In this document: positions 1-13,154 of the stretch, one piece after another | How positions within the stretch are numbered: the stretch's first letter is position 1 | Layout: the number at the start of each line of letters is the position of its first letter | From: Bathymodiolus brooksi | Taxonomy: Eukaryota; Mollusca; Bivalvia; Mytilida; Modiolidae | Direction of reading: 5' to 3' | NCBI GenBank assembly: GCA_963680875.1 | Contig: OY804586.1 | Location: 49,352,203-49,416,202 of the forward strand | DNA length: 64,000 bases | Position numbers and translations under genes: made by a program | The notes under the pieces: model-generated | What the model was told of the DNA's origin: nothing | The model's input: the letters and a program-made list of their open reading frames with translations, nothing else | The model's database searches: none

Positions 1-777
1 TATGCACGGTGTCAACGCTTTGTTTTACTGGTTAAACATAATAAATCTGATCCAAGTTTATATTCAAATCATGTTCATTGGAATGTCATGCTTACACATT
101 GGGAGTACAGCACATACAATAGGACCAAACATACTACTTCAAAACAGCATAAATTTGTTGTTGAGAAAAAAATCTTTCTGTTTCCATGGCAATGGCACCC
201 ATTTTAAAAATCTGAAACCTACATGCATATCTAGACATTATTAACTACAATCCTGTGAAATTTCATTGAAAGCTATGTGACTGACAGTAAAACAGTACAA
301 ACATATCTCCCTTGAATAGGGGAGACAACTGTTTATCTTTTTTTTTGTAACAGACTGACTTTCAATTTATTAAAAGATATGTGTGTAACAATACAACTAA
401 AGTTTTGCACTTATGAGTTAGAAAAGTCAAATTATTAAAAGATGCATAGTGAACTGTAGTTGAATTTTAGGAGTATACAATTTCCCTAAAAATGAATCTA
501 CTAATCATTGACTATCAAATCTCCTTTCTTCAAATCCATGAGAAGTGGAAAATGTCAAATATCATTTGGGCATTCATCATATTTGATATTAAATTCAGTT
601 TTAATCACATCATCTTTTTTGTTTTTAATGCTTACAACTTCAGAAGCAAACCACTGAACAACATTATTTTCAAAACATTTGTGAGAATTGTTTTTCCTAC
701 CAAATCTTCAGGGTTAAGTAAGTAATCTGTAATACCACCATGACGTGTAAGGCAGCAATAACATCATAGGTGATTAC

Positions 778-2756
778 CTTTCTGGGTTGTCAAAAACAGT
801 TGTTTGAGCTTTTTTCTATGAAAGTAAGACTGAAAGTATAAATCTTTTTAAGCAGTTGAGGGCTGTCGAGCGGGAAAACTTCAAAGGAAGCAAAATTATT
901 TCGATTATTTTCTGATATTGATTGACATACCCAATTTTCATCATTTTCATAATCATTGATAAATTTGTATTATTCTAATGTCATTACACTAGTTTTTAAG
1001 TAAATAACCTTATTGTATAGAGACTAAATACGTTATAATAATCCGAATTTGAATGTATGCAATCATTTTAAAAAATCGATCCGTTTTCGAAATCGAAATG
1101 AATGGTTTACGAAATGATCAAATCTTGCCGATCTCCTAATAATATATTATGATAATATGTCATCCCAGTATACTTTATATCAAACCGCCTTTCTTCATAA
1201 AAGTATTGCGATGTCGTTTTGCAAATCACATGTGCCACCGAACACTGATTATTTTAGTTTTAAATTTTGATTTACCAGCTATCAGTTGTGTGTGTGGGTT
1301 ACAGAAATCCCGTAGTATTTTTAAGGTTGTCCTAAACACTGCATGGTATTTTCATAGAATGAATTATAATATTATATGGGAAACGAGGTCATGGCTAATA
1401 AATATATCAACTGATATTTTACTTATCAAAATCCCAGGGATATAAAAATCTAAGAAAAAGAAAAAATGGGGAGGGGGGCATACTGTCAGTATGACAAACG
1501 CAAGACATATGGAATCTTTTACTCTTGAAAATACCATCAGAAAATTATGCTAAAATTAAATAAACGAAAATAATTACTCGAATAATTCGGCGCCCTCTAT
1601 TGGCTATCTCCTCATGAAGCGATCGTAGTAAGTATAATATAATGGCTGTATTATTCGAGTTAACGAAAATACTGGAAGTAAAAACTCGACAAGAGAATGT
1701 AACAGCCAAAATCGGACTGAGGTCAACAGCTAAAACTTTGTCTTTAACAAAACATTAATTCATCATGCGATCGAATTAGACTGATATGTAATTATCGATG
1801 GTGGCGTTTCATGTCTACTGATGAGTGTATATCATATCTAGCGGGATGTCATGTAGCTGCGATAACGTCTCCTTTCACGTATACGTGCAACGGCGTATCG
1901 AACATTGTTAATTATTTTGTACTAAAATAAATACTAATTAAAAAAGATTCTGAAACACAGTATGGAACCCAGAGGGAACTCGCTAAAAGTCTGTACCTAG
2001 GCTCGCCACACAAAATTAATTTTGACCCCAAAATATCAAAATTTTTACACTTGCCCCCCAAAAATACCCCCAAATGTAAAATAAGCAAGAAATGCACCAA
2101 AATATAAAACTTTTTTTTATATAACCCCATAAAAATACCAGTGATTAGGTACCCCCCCAAAAAAAATCCGTCGACATTTTGTACCCCACCAAGAAAAAGG
2201 ATAATATTGACTTCTACCCCCCTCCCTTTCCCCAAAAAATAGTACGTGGCTATGTACAATTTTTTTTTCGGAGAACCCCCCACAAACCCGAGGCTGTGGA
2301 AGTCCCTGAAATTTAAAGGTAAATTTTAAATATTGCGTTGCCTCGAGATGGAATTGCAATTACACTTCATTTGCTTCTTAAGAAGAAAAAAAACCCGCGA
2401 AAAAGTGCAATACTTCTGTATTTTTATGAAGTGTGTATGCAGTAGATATACGTTGTTCTGTTCATTTTATACAAAATCTTCCTTTTATTCAATATTTTGG
2501 TTATTAGCTGTACCATATATATTTGTCAGTAGCCGCACAGGCTTTGTTGACAAGTTCTTACAACTTTTTCATAATATTTGTTAAACTCTGGCCTACCACG
2601 GAGTAAGTAATTATTGTATTTTTATATTGTCATTTGTAAAACTAACAGGTTAAATTTATTAAAGGTCTTTAATTTTGTCAATGCTCACAAAACAAAATTT
2701 GAAGCGGGTTATCGTACCTGAACACTTGTTCGAAGTCTCTGCACGATATCTTCCAT
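778..2756 (-). CDS. Partial gene copy 0: exons 1 and 2 of the array gene
   Basis: This copy shows only the first two predicted exons of the array gene. Exon 1 is 2718-2756 (ATG at 2754-2756, reading MEDIVQRLRTSVQ). Exon 2 is 778-829 (beginning SYFHRKKL). Exons 3 and 4 would lie left of base 1. The exon 1 donor reads CAG|GTACGA, and exon 2 is bounded by TATACTTTCAG| and AAG|GTAATC. Both exons match the full copies exactly. The acceptor tract here has T where three other copies have A (TTTATAC versus TTTATTC), which does not affect the AG. See the copy at 3026-7822 for the full description. Confidence 0.45.
2030..2290. repeat. C-tract cluster in intron 1 (repeated in every unit)
   Basis: About 260 bp hold several plus-strand runs of four to seven C separated by A-rich stretches (CCCCCCAAAAATACCCCC and similar), which are G-runs on the transcribed minus strand. 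The spacing between runs varies, so this is a decayed simple repeat. The minus-strand G-runs could fold as quadruplexes in the pre-mRNA. Copies lie near 7096, 12164, 16859 and 21270. Long open frames seen here on the minus strand are a by-product of the low-complexity sequence. Confidence 0.6.
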
Positions 2757-2827
2757 TCAAGTTATTTTATCAGCTATATATTTAATAATGCATTGTTTAT
2801 TTATTTTTTCATATACATTTAATCATA

Positions 2828-2997
2828 ATGAATGAATGAATGAATGAATGACTCTTTATTTCCTCCAAAGGTATGAAGATTTACAAAGCAAAATCAAATA
2901 TCAAAACAAAGCAACATATTTACATAACATACATGAAGTTGTACATGAACGAGATCAGCAGGTTTATGGCTAATAGTCAAAGTTAAATTTGTTTATT
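2828..2997 (-). repeat. (ATTC)n tail with LINE/SINE-like 3' end (unit 1)
   Basis: On the minus strand the segment reads towards an AATAAAGAGTC block and then a run of ATTC units (2828-2850 on the plus strand as ATGA repeats). That is the layout of the 3' end of non-LTR retroposons with tetranucleotide tails. It lies just downstream of exon 4, so it may instead be the gene's own 3' UTR; two further AATAAA signals occur at 2992-2997 and 3000-3005 (minus). The array edge coincides with the tetranucleotide tail. Equivalent segments start at 7894, 12961 and 17656. Confidence 0.5.
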
Positions 2998-3025
2998 ATT
3001 TTATTATAAATATATGCACAATTTT

Positions 3026-6000
3026 TCATGCAATGGGCCATACCATCTTCCTTCTGTACACTTTCTCCTGAAGTTCCGTTCCGAACCTATCAAAGTCCTG
3101 TTCAGAATTTATTGGTTTTGGAATAAGATCCTCTGAAAGATCCTCTGAGTCTCCTTGTGTCAATAAGAAACTAGCAACTTGCTCCTCAAGTTTTTGCTGG
3201 CGGTCTAAGATCTGGTCCAAAGATTTTAGAACCTTTCTTTCAAAACCTAGAGAATATAAAAATAAATTGTTATCGCGAATAACTATATATTGTATAGAGT
3301 GACTCCTTTAGATAACTGAACAACTATATATTGTATAGAGTGACTCCTTTAGATAACTGAACAACTACATATTGTATAGAGTGACTCCTTTAGATAACTG
3401 AATAACTATATATTGTATAGAGTGACTCCTTTAGATAACTGAACAACTATATATTGTATAGAGTGACTCCTTTAGATAACTGAATAACTATATATTGTAT
3501 AGAGTGACTCCTTTAGATAACTGAACAACTATATATTGTATAGAGTGACTCCTTTAGATAACTGAACAACTATATATTGTATAGAGTGACTCCTTTAGAT
3601 AACTGAATAACTATATATTGTATAGAGTGACTCCTTTAGATAACTGAACAACTATATATTGTATAGAGTGACTCCTTTAGATAACTGAACAACTATATAT
3701 TGTATAGAGTGACTCCTTTAGATAACTGAATAACTATATATTGTATAGAGTGACTCCTTTAGATAACTGAACAACTATATATTGTATAGAGTGACTCCTT
3801 TAGATAACTGAATAACTATATATTGTATAGAGTGACTCCTTTAGATAACTGAACAACTATATATTGTATAGAGTGACTCCTTTAGATAACTGAACAACTA
3901 TATATTGTATAGAGTGACTCCTTTAGATAACTGAATAACTATATATTGTATAGAGTGACTCCTTTAAATAACTGAATAACTATATATTGTATAGAGTGAC
4001 TCCTTTAGATAACTGAACAACTATATATTGTATAGAGTGACTCCTTTAGATAACTGAATAACTATATATTGTATAGAGTGACTCCTTTAGATAACTGAAC
4101 ATTTCATCTTGAGGCTTGTTCTTGCTTTGATCAAATTCAATTTTTATAAGTAATGTGTACAATTAAAATTTAGAATGGTTTCATTTCTCCTGTATACTGG
4201 GGAAAATTAAGTGTCTGGAAACCTCACTTCAAATATTAAATGCCTCTTTAACAAACTTAATATATAAACATGCACATATGATGTAGTCTTAAATACAATG
4301 TAAATTTAACAATATTTTCATTTAACTTTCTCTTGCTTCTGAAGGGTATATTTATATATATTGTCTATGAGATTTTACATGTAAAAGGGAGATAAGTCTC
4401 TTGGTGGATTTTTTTAAATAAAATTGTCTTTAGAAGCTGTGTACAATATCATAAGGCAAACTTTTGAATGCAAAATTTATTAAATAGAAGTACTTCATGA
4501 ATAAAGACCAGCGGAAGCAGGTTATCTACTTGTTTAAATTTTCAGTGAGTCAAAATGTTACCTCTAAATTCCCCATTCAAAACACTTTATTCCAGTACAA
4601 AAAATTCTTGGGGTGAAAACATAACTGTTTCAGTTTTATCGGACGGTTAAGTAAGATAAGTTTTCTGACCAAAAACCTTGGAGTATTTCAAATGACAAAG
4701 TCGAAAAAATGGCAAAAAAATGTTATATGAAACTAAGTGTCCAGACAATAAGTAATATTTTTTCGGGTGGCAAGAATTAAATTTTGGGTAGTCTTAATAA
4801 AAAGAAAGTATTTAGATCAGTGTGGAGCAGTTGACTTGTACTGAGCTTTTTTTTAAACTTACTTTCTTCACAAGAGTCCACATCTGTTACATCATTATGT
4901 GGAAGATCTGGAAGAATATGTGGCCTTCTAGGGTTTCTCCCATTTCTTAACAGATTTGCTATTAAAAAAAAAATTCAAGTACTACTAAATAAGTTGTGTA
5001 GTGTTAGTGGAAACAAAAGGCCTATATGTACCACTAACTATTATTGACACTTCTCAAAACCTCAAATATGCACGGTGTCAACGCTTTGTTTTACTGGTTA
5101 AACATAATAAATCTGATCCAAGTTTATATTCAAATCATGTTCATTGGAATGTCATGCTTACACATTGGGAGTACAGCACATACAATAGGACCAAACATAC
5201 TACTTCAAAACAGCATAAATTTGTTGTTGAGAAAAAAAAATTTCTGTTTCCATGGCAATGGCACCCATTTTAAAAATCTGAAACCTACATGCATATCTAG
5301 ACATTATTAACTACAATCCTGTGAAATTTCATTGAAAGCTATGTGACTGACAGTAAAACAGTACAAACATATCTCCCTTGAATAGGGGAGACAACTGTTT
5401 ATCTTTTTTTTTGTAACAGACTGACTTTCAATTTATTAAAAGATATGTGTGTAACAATACAACTAAAGTTTTGCACTTATGAGTTAGAAAAGTCAAATTA
5501 TTAAAAGATGCATAGTGAACTGTAGTTGAATTTTAGGAGTAAACAATTTCCCTAAAAATGAATCTACTAATCATTGACTATCAAATCTCCTTTCTTCAAA
5601 TCCATGAGAAGTGGAAAATGTCAAATATCATTTGGGCATTCATCATATTTGATATTAAATTCAGTTTTAATCACATCATCTTTTTTGTTTTTAATGCTTA
5701 CAACTTCAGAAGCAAACCACTGAACAACATTATTTTCAAAACATTTGTGAGAATTGTTTTTCCTACCAAATCTTCAGGGTTAAGTAAGTAATCTGTAATA
5801 CCACCATGACGTGTAAGGCAGCAATAACATCATAGGTGATTACCTTTCTGGGTTGTCAAAAACAGTTGTTTGAGCTTTTTTCTATGAAAGTAAGACTGAA
5901 AGAATAAATCTTTTTAAGCAGTTGAGGGCTGTCGAGCGGGAAAACTTCAAAGGAAGCAAAATTATTTCGATTATTTTCTGATATTGATTGACATACCCAA

Positions 6001-7822
6001 TTTTCATCATTTTCATAATCATTGATAAATTTTTATTATTCTAATGTCATTACACTAGTTTTTAAGTAAATAACCTTATTGTATAGAGACTAAATACGTT
6101 ATAATAATCCGAATTTGAATGTATGCAATCATTTTAAAAAATCGATCCGTTTTCGAAATCGAAATGAATGGTTTACGAAATGATCAAATCTTGCCGATCT
6201 CCTAATAATATATTATGATAATATGTCATCCCAGTATACTTTATATCAAACCGCCTTTCTTCATAAAAGTATTGCGATGTCGTTTTGCAAATCACATGTG
6301 CCACCGAACACTGATTATTTTAGTTTTAAATTTTGATTTACCAGCTATCAGTTGTGTGTGTGGGTTACAGAAATCCCGTAGTATTTTTAAGGTTGTCCTA
6401 AACACTGCATGGTATTTTCATAGAATGAATTATAATATTATATGGGAAACGAGGTCATGGCTAATAAATATATCAACTGATATTTTACTTATCAAAATCC
6501 CAGGGATATAAAAATCTAAGAAAAAGAAAAAATGGGGAGGGGGGCATACTGTCAGTATGACAAACGCAAGACATATGGAATCTTTTACTCTTGAAAATAC
6601 CATCAGAAAATTATGCTAAAATTAAATAAACGAAAATAATTACTCGAATAATTCGGCGCCCTCTATTGGCTATCTCCTCATGAAGCGATCGTAGTAAGTA
6701 TAATATAATGGCTGTATTATTCGAGTTAACGAAAATACTGGAAGTAAAAACTCGACAAGAGAATGTAACAGCCAAAATCGGACTGAGGTCAACAGCTAAA
6801 ACTTTGTCTTTAACAAAACATTAATTCATCATGCGATCGAATTAGACTGATATGTAATTATCGATGGTGGCGTTTCATGTCTACTGATGAGTGTATATCA
6901 TATCTAGCGGGATGTCATGTAGCTGCGATAACGTCTCCTTTCACGTATACGTGCAACGGCGTATCGAACATTGTTAATTATTTTGTACTAAAATAAATAC
7001 TAATTAAAAAAGATTCTGAAACACAGTATGGAACCCAGAGGGAACTCGCTAAAAGTCTGTACCTAGGCTCGCCACACAAAATTAATTTTGACCCCAAAAT
7101 ATCAAAATTTTTACACTTGCCCCCCAAAAATACCCCCAAATGTAAAATAAGCAAGAAATGCACCAAAATATAAAACTTTTTTTTATATAACCCCATAAAA
7201 ATACCAGTGATTAGGTACCCCCCCAAAAAAAATCCGTCGACATTTTGTACCCCACCAAGAAAAAGGATAATATTGACTTCTACCCCCCTCCCTTTCCCCA
7301 AAAAATAGTACGTGGCTATGTACAATTTTTTTTTCGGAGAACCCCCCACAAACCCGAGGCTGTGGAAGTCCCTGAAATTTAAAGGTAAATTTTAAATATT
7401 GCGTTGCCTCGAGATGGAATTGCAATTACACTTCATTTGCTTCTTAAGAAGAAAAAAAACCCGCGAAAAAGTGCAATACTTCTGTATTTTTATGAAGTGT
7501 GTATGCAGTAGATATACGTTGTTCTGTTCATTTTATACAAAATCTTCCTTTTATTCAATATTTTGGTTATTAGCTGTACCATATATATTTGTCAGTAGCC
7601 GCACAGGCTTTGTTGACAAGTTCTTACAACTTTTTCATAATATTTGTTAAACTCTGGCCTACCACGGAGTAAGTAATTATTGTATTTTTATATTGTCATT
7701 TGTAAAACTAACAGGTTAAATTTATTAAAGGTCTTTAATTTTGTCAATGCTCACAAAACAAAATTTGAAGCGGGTTATCGTACCTGAACACTTGTTCGAA
7801 GTCTCTGCACGATATCTTCCAT
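3026..7822 (-). CDS. Predicted four-exon gene, unknown 135-aa coiled-coil protein (copy 1)
   Basis: I do not recognise the gene with certainty. Exons on the minus strand are 7784-7822, 5844-5895, 4863-4958 and 3026-3246 (408 nt, 135 aa plus stop). Donors read CAG|GTACGA, AAG|GTAATC and GAAA|GTAAGT. Acceptors read TTCTTTCAG|, TTTTTTAATAG| and TATTCTCTAG|. Phases 0, 1 and 1 agree at all three junctions, and exons 2 and 3 are open in only the frame used. Residues 14-45 are basic (HRKKLKQL, RNGRNPRRP). Residues 64-95 form a likely coiled coil (LDQILDRQQKLEEQV), followed by an acidic stretch (GDSEDLSEDL). The C-terminal part (LIPKPINSEQDFDRF...) weakly recalls the start of DUF4806-type regions, but the protein stops after MVWPIA. 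AATAAA signals follow about 21-35 bp past the stop. A donor-like ATG|GTATGG before the stop leaves another ending possible. Expression is unproven. Confidence 0.55.
3279..4100. repeat. 41-bp minisatellite, 20 copies, in last intron of gene copy 1
   Basis: The monomer runs ATAACTATATATTGTATAGA followed by GTGACTCCTTTAGATAACTGA. GACTCC recurs every 41 bases from 3301 to 4080, giving 20 copies. Monomers differ mainly by one base (GAACAAC versus GAATAAC), and the two types follow each other in a 2- and 3-monomer pattern, so the array grew by duplicating blocks of several monomers. There are no spacers, so it is not a CRISPR array. Confidence 0.97.
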
Positions 7823-7893
7823 TCAAGTTATTTTATCAGCTATATATTTAATAATGCATTGTTTATTTATTTTTTCATATACATTTAATCATA

Positions 7894-8063
7894 ATGAATG
7901 AATGAATGAATGAATGACTCTTTATTTCCTCCAAAGGTATGAAGATTTACAAAGCAAAATCAAATATCAAAACAAAGCAACATATTTACATAACATACAT
8001 GAAGTTGTACATGAACGAGATCAGCAGGTTTATGGCTAATAGTCAAAGTTAAATTTGTTTATT
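7894..8063 (-). repeat. (ATTC)n tail with LINE/SINE-like 3' end (unit 2)
   Basis: Same element as at 2828-2997, at the left edge of the second full duplicon and downstream of exon 4 of gene copy 2. Confidence 0.45.
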
Positions 8064-8091
8064 ATTTTATTATAAATATATGCACAATTTT

Positions 8092-11000
8092 TCATGCAAT
8101 GGGCCATACCATCTTCCTTCTGTACACTTTCTCCTGAAGTTCCGTTCCGAACCTATCAAAGTCCTGTTCAGAATTTATTGGTTTTGGAATAAGATCCTCT
8201 GAAAGATCCTCTGAGTCTCCTTGTGTCAATAAGAAACTAGCAACTTGCTCCTCAAGTTTTTGCTGGCGGTCTAAGATCTGGTCCAAAGATTTTAGAACCT
8301 TTCTTTCAAAACCTAGAGAATATAAAAATAAATTGTTATCGCGAATAACTATATATTGTATAGAGTGACTCCTTTAGATAACTGAACAACTATATATTGT
8401 ATAGAGTGACTCCTTTAGATAACTGAACAACTACATATTGTATAGAGTGACTCCTTTAGATAACTGAATAACTATATATTGTATAGAGTGACTCCTTTAG
8501 ATAACTGAACAACTATATATTGTATAGAGTGACTCCTTTAGATAACTGAATAACTATATATTGTATAGAGTGACTCCTTTAGATAACTGAACAACTATAT
8601 ATTGTATAGAGTGACTCCTTTAGATAACTGAACAACTATATATTGTATAGAGTGACTCCTTTAGATAACTGAATAACTATATATTGTATAGAGTGACTCC
8701 TTTAGATAACTGAACAACTATATATTGTATAGAGTGACTCCTTTAGATAACTGAACAACTATATATTGTATAGAGTGACTCCTTTAGATAACTGAATAAC
8801 TATATATTGTATAGAGTGACTCCTTTAGATAACTGAACAACTATATATTGTATAGAGTGACTCCTTTAGATAACTGAATAACTATATATTGTATAGAGTG
8901 ACTCCTTTAGATAACTGAACAACTATATATTGTATAGAGTGACTCCTTTAGATAACTGAACAACTATATATTGTATAGAGTGACTCCTTTAGATAACTGA
9001 ATAACTATATATTGTATAGAGTGACTCCTTTAGATAACTGAACAACTATATATTGTATAGAGTGACTCCTTTAGATAACTGAACAACTATATATTGTATA
9101 GAGTGACTCCTTTAGATAACTGAATAACTATATATTGTATAGAGTGACTCTTTTAGATAACTGAACATTTCATCTTGAGGCTTGTTCTTGCTTTGATCAA
9201 ATTCAATTTTTATAAGTAATGTGTACAATTAAAATTTAGAATGGTTTCATTTCTCCTGTATACTGGGGAAAATTAAGTGTCTGGAAACCTCACTTCAAAT
9301 ATTAAATGCCTCTTTAACAAACTTAATATATAAACATGCACATATGATGTAGTCTTAAATACAATGTAAATTTAACAATATTTTCATTTAACTTTCTCTT
9401 GCTTCTGAAGGGTATATTTATATATATTGTCTATGAGATTTTACATGTAAAAGGGAGATAAGTCTCTTGGTGGATTTTTTTAAATAAAATTTTCTTTAGA
9501 AGCTGTGTACAATATCATAAGGCAAACTTTTGAATGCAAAATTTATTAAATAGAAGTACTTCATGAATAAAGACCAGCGGAAGCAGGTTATCTACTTGTT
9601 TAAATTTTCAGTGAGTCAAAATGTTACCTCTAAATTCCCCATTCAAAACACTTTATTCCAGTACAAAAAATTCTTGGGGTGAAAACATAACTGTTTCAGT
9701 TTTATCGGACGGTTAAGTAAGATAAGTTTTCTGACCAAAAACCTTGGAGTATTTCAAATGACAAAGTCGAAAAAATGGCAAAAAAATGTTATATGAAACT
9801 AAGTGTCCAGACAATAAGTAATATTTTTTCGGGTGGCAAGAATTAAATTTTGGGTAGTCTTAATAAAAAGAAAGTATTTAGATCAGTGTGGAGCAGTTGA
9901 CTTGTACTGAGCTTTTTTTTAAACTTACTTTCTTCACAAGAGTCCACATCTGTTACATCATTATGTGGAAGATCTGGAAGAATATGTGGCCTTCTAGGGT
10001 TTCTCCCATTTCTTAACAGATTTGCTATTAAAAAAAAAAATTCAAGTACTACTAAATAAGTTGTGTAGTGTTAGTGGAAACAAAAGGCCTATATGTACCA
10101 CTAACTATTATTGACACTTCTCAAAACCTCAAATATGCACGGTGTCAACGCTTTGTTTTACTGGTTAAACATAATAAATCTGATCCAAGTTTATATTCAA
10201 ATCATGTTCATTGGAATGTCATGCTTACACATTGGGAGTACAGCACATACAATAGGACCAAACATACTACTTCAAAACAGCATAAATTTGTTGTTGAGAA
10301 AAAAAAATTTCTGTTTCCATGGCAATGGCACCCATTTTAAAAATCTGAAACCTACATGCATATCTAGACATTATTAACTACAATCCTGTGAAATTTCATT
10401 GAAAGCTATGTGACTGACAGTAAAACAGTACAAACATATCTCCCTTGAATAGGGGAGACAACTGTTTATCTTTTTTTTTGTAACAGACTGACTTTCAATT
10501 TATTAAAAGATATGTGTGTAACAATACAACTAAAGTTTTGCACTTATGAGTTAGAAAAGTCAAATTATTAAAAGATGCATAGTGAACTGTAGTTGAATTT
10601 TAGGAGTAAACAATTTCCCTAAAAATGAATCTACTAATCATTGACTATCAAATCTCCTTTCTTCAAATCCATGAGAAGTGGAAAATGTCAAATATCATTT
10701 GGGCATTCATCATATTTGATATTAAATTCAGTTTTAATCACATCATCTTTTTTGTTTTTAATGCTTACAACTTCAGAAGCAAACCACTGAACAACATTAT
10801 TTTCAAAACATTTGTGAGAATTGTTTTTCCTACCAAATCTTCAGGGTTAAGTAAGTAATCTGTAATACCACCATGACGTGTAAGGCAGCAATAACATCAT
10901 AGGTGATTACCTTTCTGGGTTGTCAAAAACAGTTGTTTGAGCTTTTTTCTATGAAAGTAAGACTGAAAGAATAAATCTTTTTAAGCAGTTGAGGGCTGTC

Positions 11001-12890
11001 GAGCGGGAAAACTTCAAAGGAAGCAAAATTATTTCGATTATTTTCTGATATTGATTGACATACCCAATTTTCATCATTTTCATAATCATTGATAAATTTT
11101 TATTATTCTAATGTCATTACACTAGTTTTTAAGTAAATAACCTTATTGTATAGAGACTAAATACGTTATAATAATCCGAATTTGAATGTATGCAATCATT
11201 TTAAAAAATCGATCCGTTTTCGAAATCGAAATGAATGGTTTACGGAAATGATCAAATCTTGCCGATCTCCCAATAATATATTATGATAATATGTCATCCC
11301 AGTATACTATATATCAAACCGCCTTTCTTCATAAAAGTATTGCGATGTCGTTTTGCAAATCACATGTGCCACCGAACACTGATTATTTTAGTTTTAAATT
11401 TTGATTTACCAGCTATCAGTTGTGTGTGTGGGTTACAGAAATCCCGTAGTATTTTTAAGGTTGTCCTAAACACTGCATGGTATTTTCATAGAATGAATTA
11501 TAATATTATATGGGAAACGAGGTCATGGCTAATAAATATATCAACTGATATTTTACTTATCAAAATCCCAGGGATATAAAAATCTAAGAAAAAGAAAAAA
11601 TGGGGAGGGGGGCATACTGTCAGCATGACAAACGCAAGACATATGGAATCTTTTACTCTTGAAAATACCATCAGAAAATTATGCTAAAATTAAATAAACG
11701 AAAATAATTACTCGAATAATTCGGCGCCCTCTATTGGCTATCTCCTCATGAAGCGATCGTAGTAAGTATAATATAATGGCTGTATTATTCGAGTTAACGA
11801 AAATACTGGAAGTAAAAACTCGACAAGAGAATGTAACAGCCAAAATCGGACTGAGGTCAACAGCTAAAACTTTGTCTTTAACAAAACATTAATTCATCAT
11901 GCGATCGAATTAGACTGATATGTAATTATCGATGGTGGCGTTTCATGTCTACTGATGAGTGTATATCATATCTAGCGGGATGTCATGTAGCTGCGATAAC
12001 GTCTCCTTTCACGTATACGTGCAACGGCGTATCGAACATTGTTAATTATTTTGTACTAAAATAAATACTAATTAAAAAAGATTCTGAAACACAGTATGGA
12101 ACCCAGAGGGAACTCGCTAAAAGTCTGTACCTAGGCTCGCCACACAAAATTAATTTTGACCCCAAAATATCAAAATTTTTACACTTGCCCCCCAAAAATA
12201 CCCCCAAATGTAAAATAAGCAAGAAATGCACCAAAATATAAAACTTTTTTTTATATAACCCCATAAAAATACCAGTGATTAGGTACCCCCCCCAAAAAAA
12301 ATCCGTCAACATTTTGTACCCCACCAAGAAAAAGGATAATATTGACTTCTACCCCCCTCCCTTTCCCCAAAAAATAGTACGTGGCTATGTACAAGTTTTT
12401 TTCGGAGAACCCCCCACAAACCCGAGGCTGTGGAAGTCCCTGGAATTTAAAGGTAAATTTTAAATATTGCGTTGCCTCGAGATGGAATTGCAATTACACT
12501 TCATTTGCTTCTTAAGAAGAAAAAAACCCCGCGAAAAAGTGCAATACTTCTGTATTTTTATGAAGTGTGTATGCAGTAGATATACGTTGTTCTGTTCATT
12601 TTATACAAAATCTTCCTTTTATTCAATATTTTGGTTATTAGCTGTACCATATATATTTGTCAGTAGCCGCACAGGCTTTGTTGACAAGTTCTTACAACTT
12701 TTTCATAATATTTGTTAAACTCTGGCCTACCACGGAGTAAGTAATTATTGTATTTTTATATTGTCATTTGTAAAACTAACAGGTTAAATTTATTAAAGGT
12801 CTTTAATTTTGTCAATTCTCACAAAACAAAATTTGAAGCGGGTTATCGTACCTGAACACTTGTTCGAAGTCTCTGCACGATATCTTCCAT
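8092..12890 (-). CDS. Predicted four-exon gene, unknown 135-aa coiled-coil protein (copy 2)
   Basis: Exons are 12852-12890, 10911-10962, 9929-10024 and 8092-8312 on the minus strand. All splice sites and phases are as in the copy at 3026-7822, and the predicted protein is identical. The last intron holds 20 minisatellite copies. This unit is a mosaic: left of about 10.3 kb it carries the variants of the unit to its left, and right of about 11.24 kb it carries those of the unit to its right. The gene therefore spans the exchange point, with exons 3-4 from one type, exon 1 from the other, and exon 2 uninformative because it is identical in all copies. Confidence 0.52.
8345..9166. repeat. 41-bp minisatellite, 20 copies, in last intron of gene copy 2
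   Basis: Same monomer and same total length as at 3279-4100, but the order of C/T variant monomers differs near the right end, and the last monomer reads GACTCTTTTAG. Equal copy number with a changed internal order suggests gene conversion or unequal exchange inside the array. Confidence 0.97.
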
Positions 12891-12960
12891 TCAAGTTATT
12901 TTATCAGCTATATATTTAATAATGCATTGTTTATTAATTTTTCATATACATTTAATCATA

Positions 12961-13126
12961 ATGAATGAATGAATGAATGACTCTTTATTTCCTCCAAAGG
13001 TATGAAGATTTACAAAGCAAAATCAAATATCAAAACAAAGCAACATATTTACATAACATACATGAAGTTGTACATGAACGAGATCAGCAGGTCTATGGCT
13101 AATAGTCAAAGTTAAATTTGTTTATT
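12961..13126 (-). repeat. (ATTC)n tail with LINE/SINE-like 3' end (unit 3)
   Basis: Same element as at 2828-2997. It has one tetranucleotide fewer than units 1 and 2, and a C for T change (CAGGTCTATGG) shared with unit 4. Confidence 0.45.
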
Positions 13127-13154
13127 ATTTTATTATAAATATATGCACAATTTT

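Noticed and set aside
492..725. 77-codon plus-strand ORF repeated in every unit
   Set aside because: Antisense to an intron of the predicted gene and without any recognisable domain; conserved only because units are recent copies.
1149..1445. 98-codon plus-strand ORF repeated in every 5-kb unit (also 6215, 11283, 15978, 20673)
   Set aside because: Its repetition only reflects the duplicon. It lies in intron 1 of the minus-strand gene, has no splice context or motif, and composition like its flanks.
1912..2359. Minus-strand ORFs of 80-123 codons rich in Phe-Leu-Gly-Gly
   Set aside because: They come from C-tract low-complexity sequence, overlap each other in two frames, and are disrupted by indels between units.
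3026..3246. Firm assignment of the array gene to the DUF4806 family
   Set aside because: Only a short C-terminal stretch resembles the start of that region, and the rest of the domain is missing. It needs a profile search.
3279..4100. Regular 41-bp repeats resembling a CRISPR array
   Set aside because: Repeats are contiguous with no unique spacers, and the context is an animal intron; it is a minisatellite.
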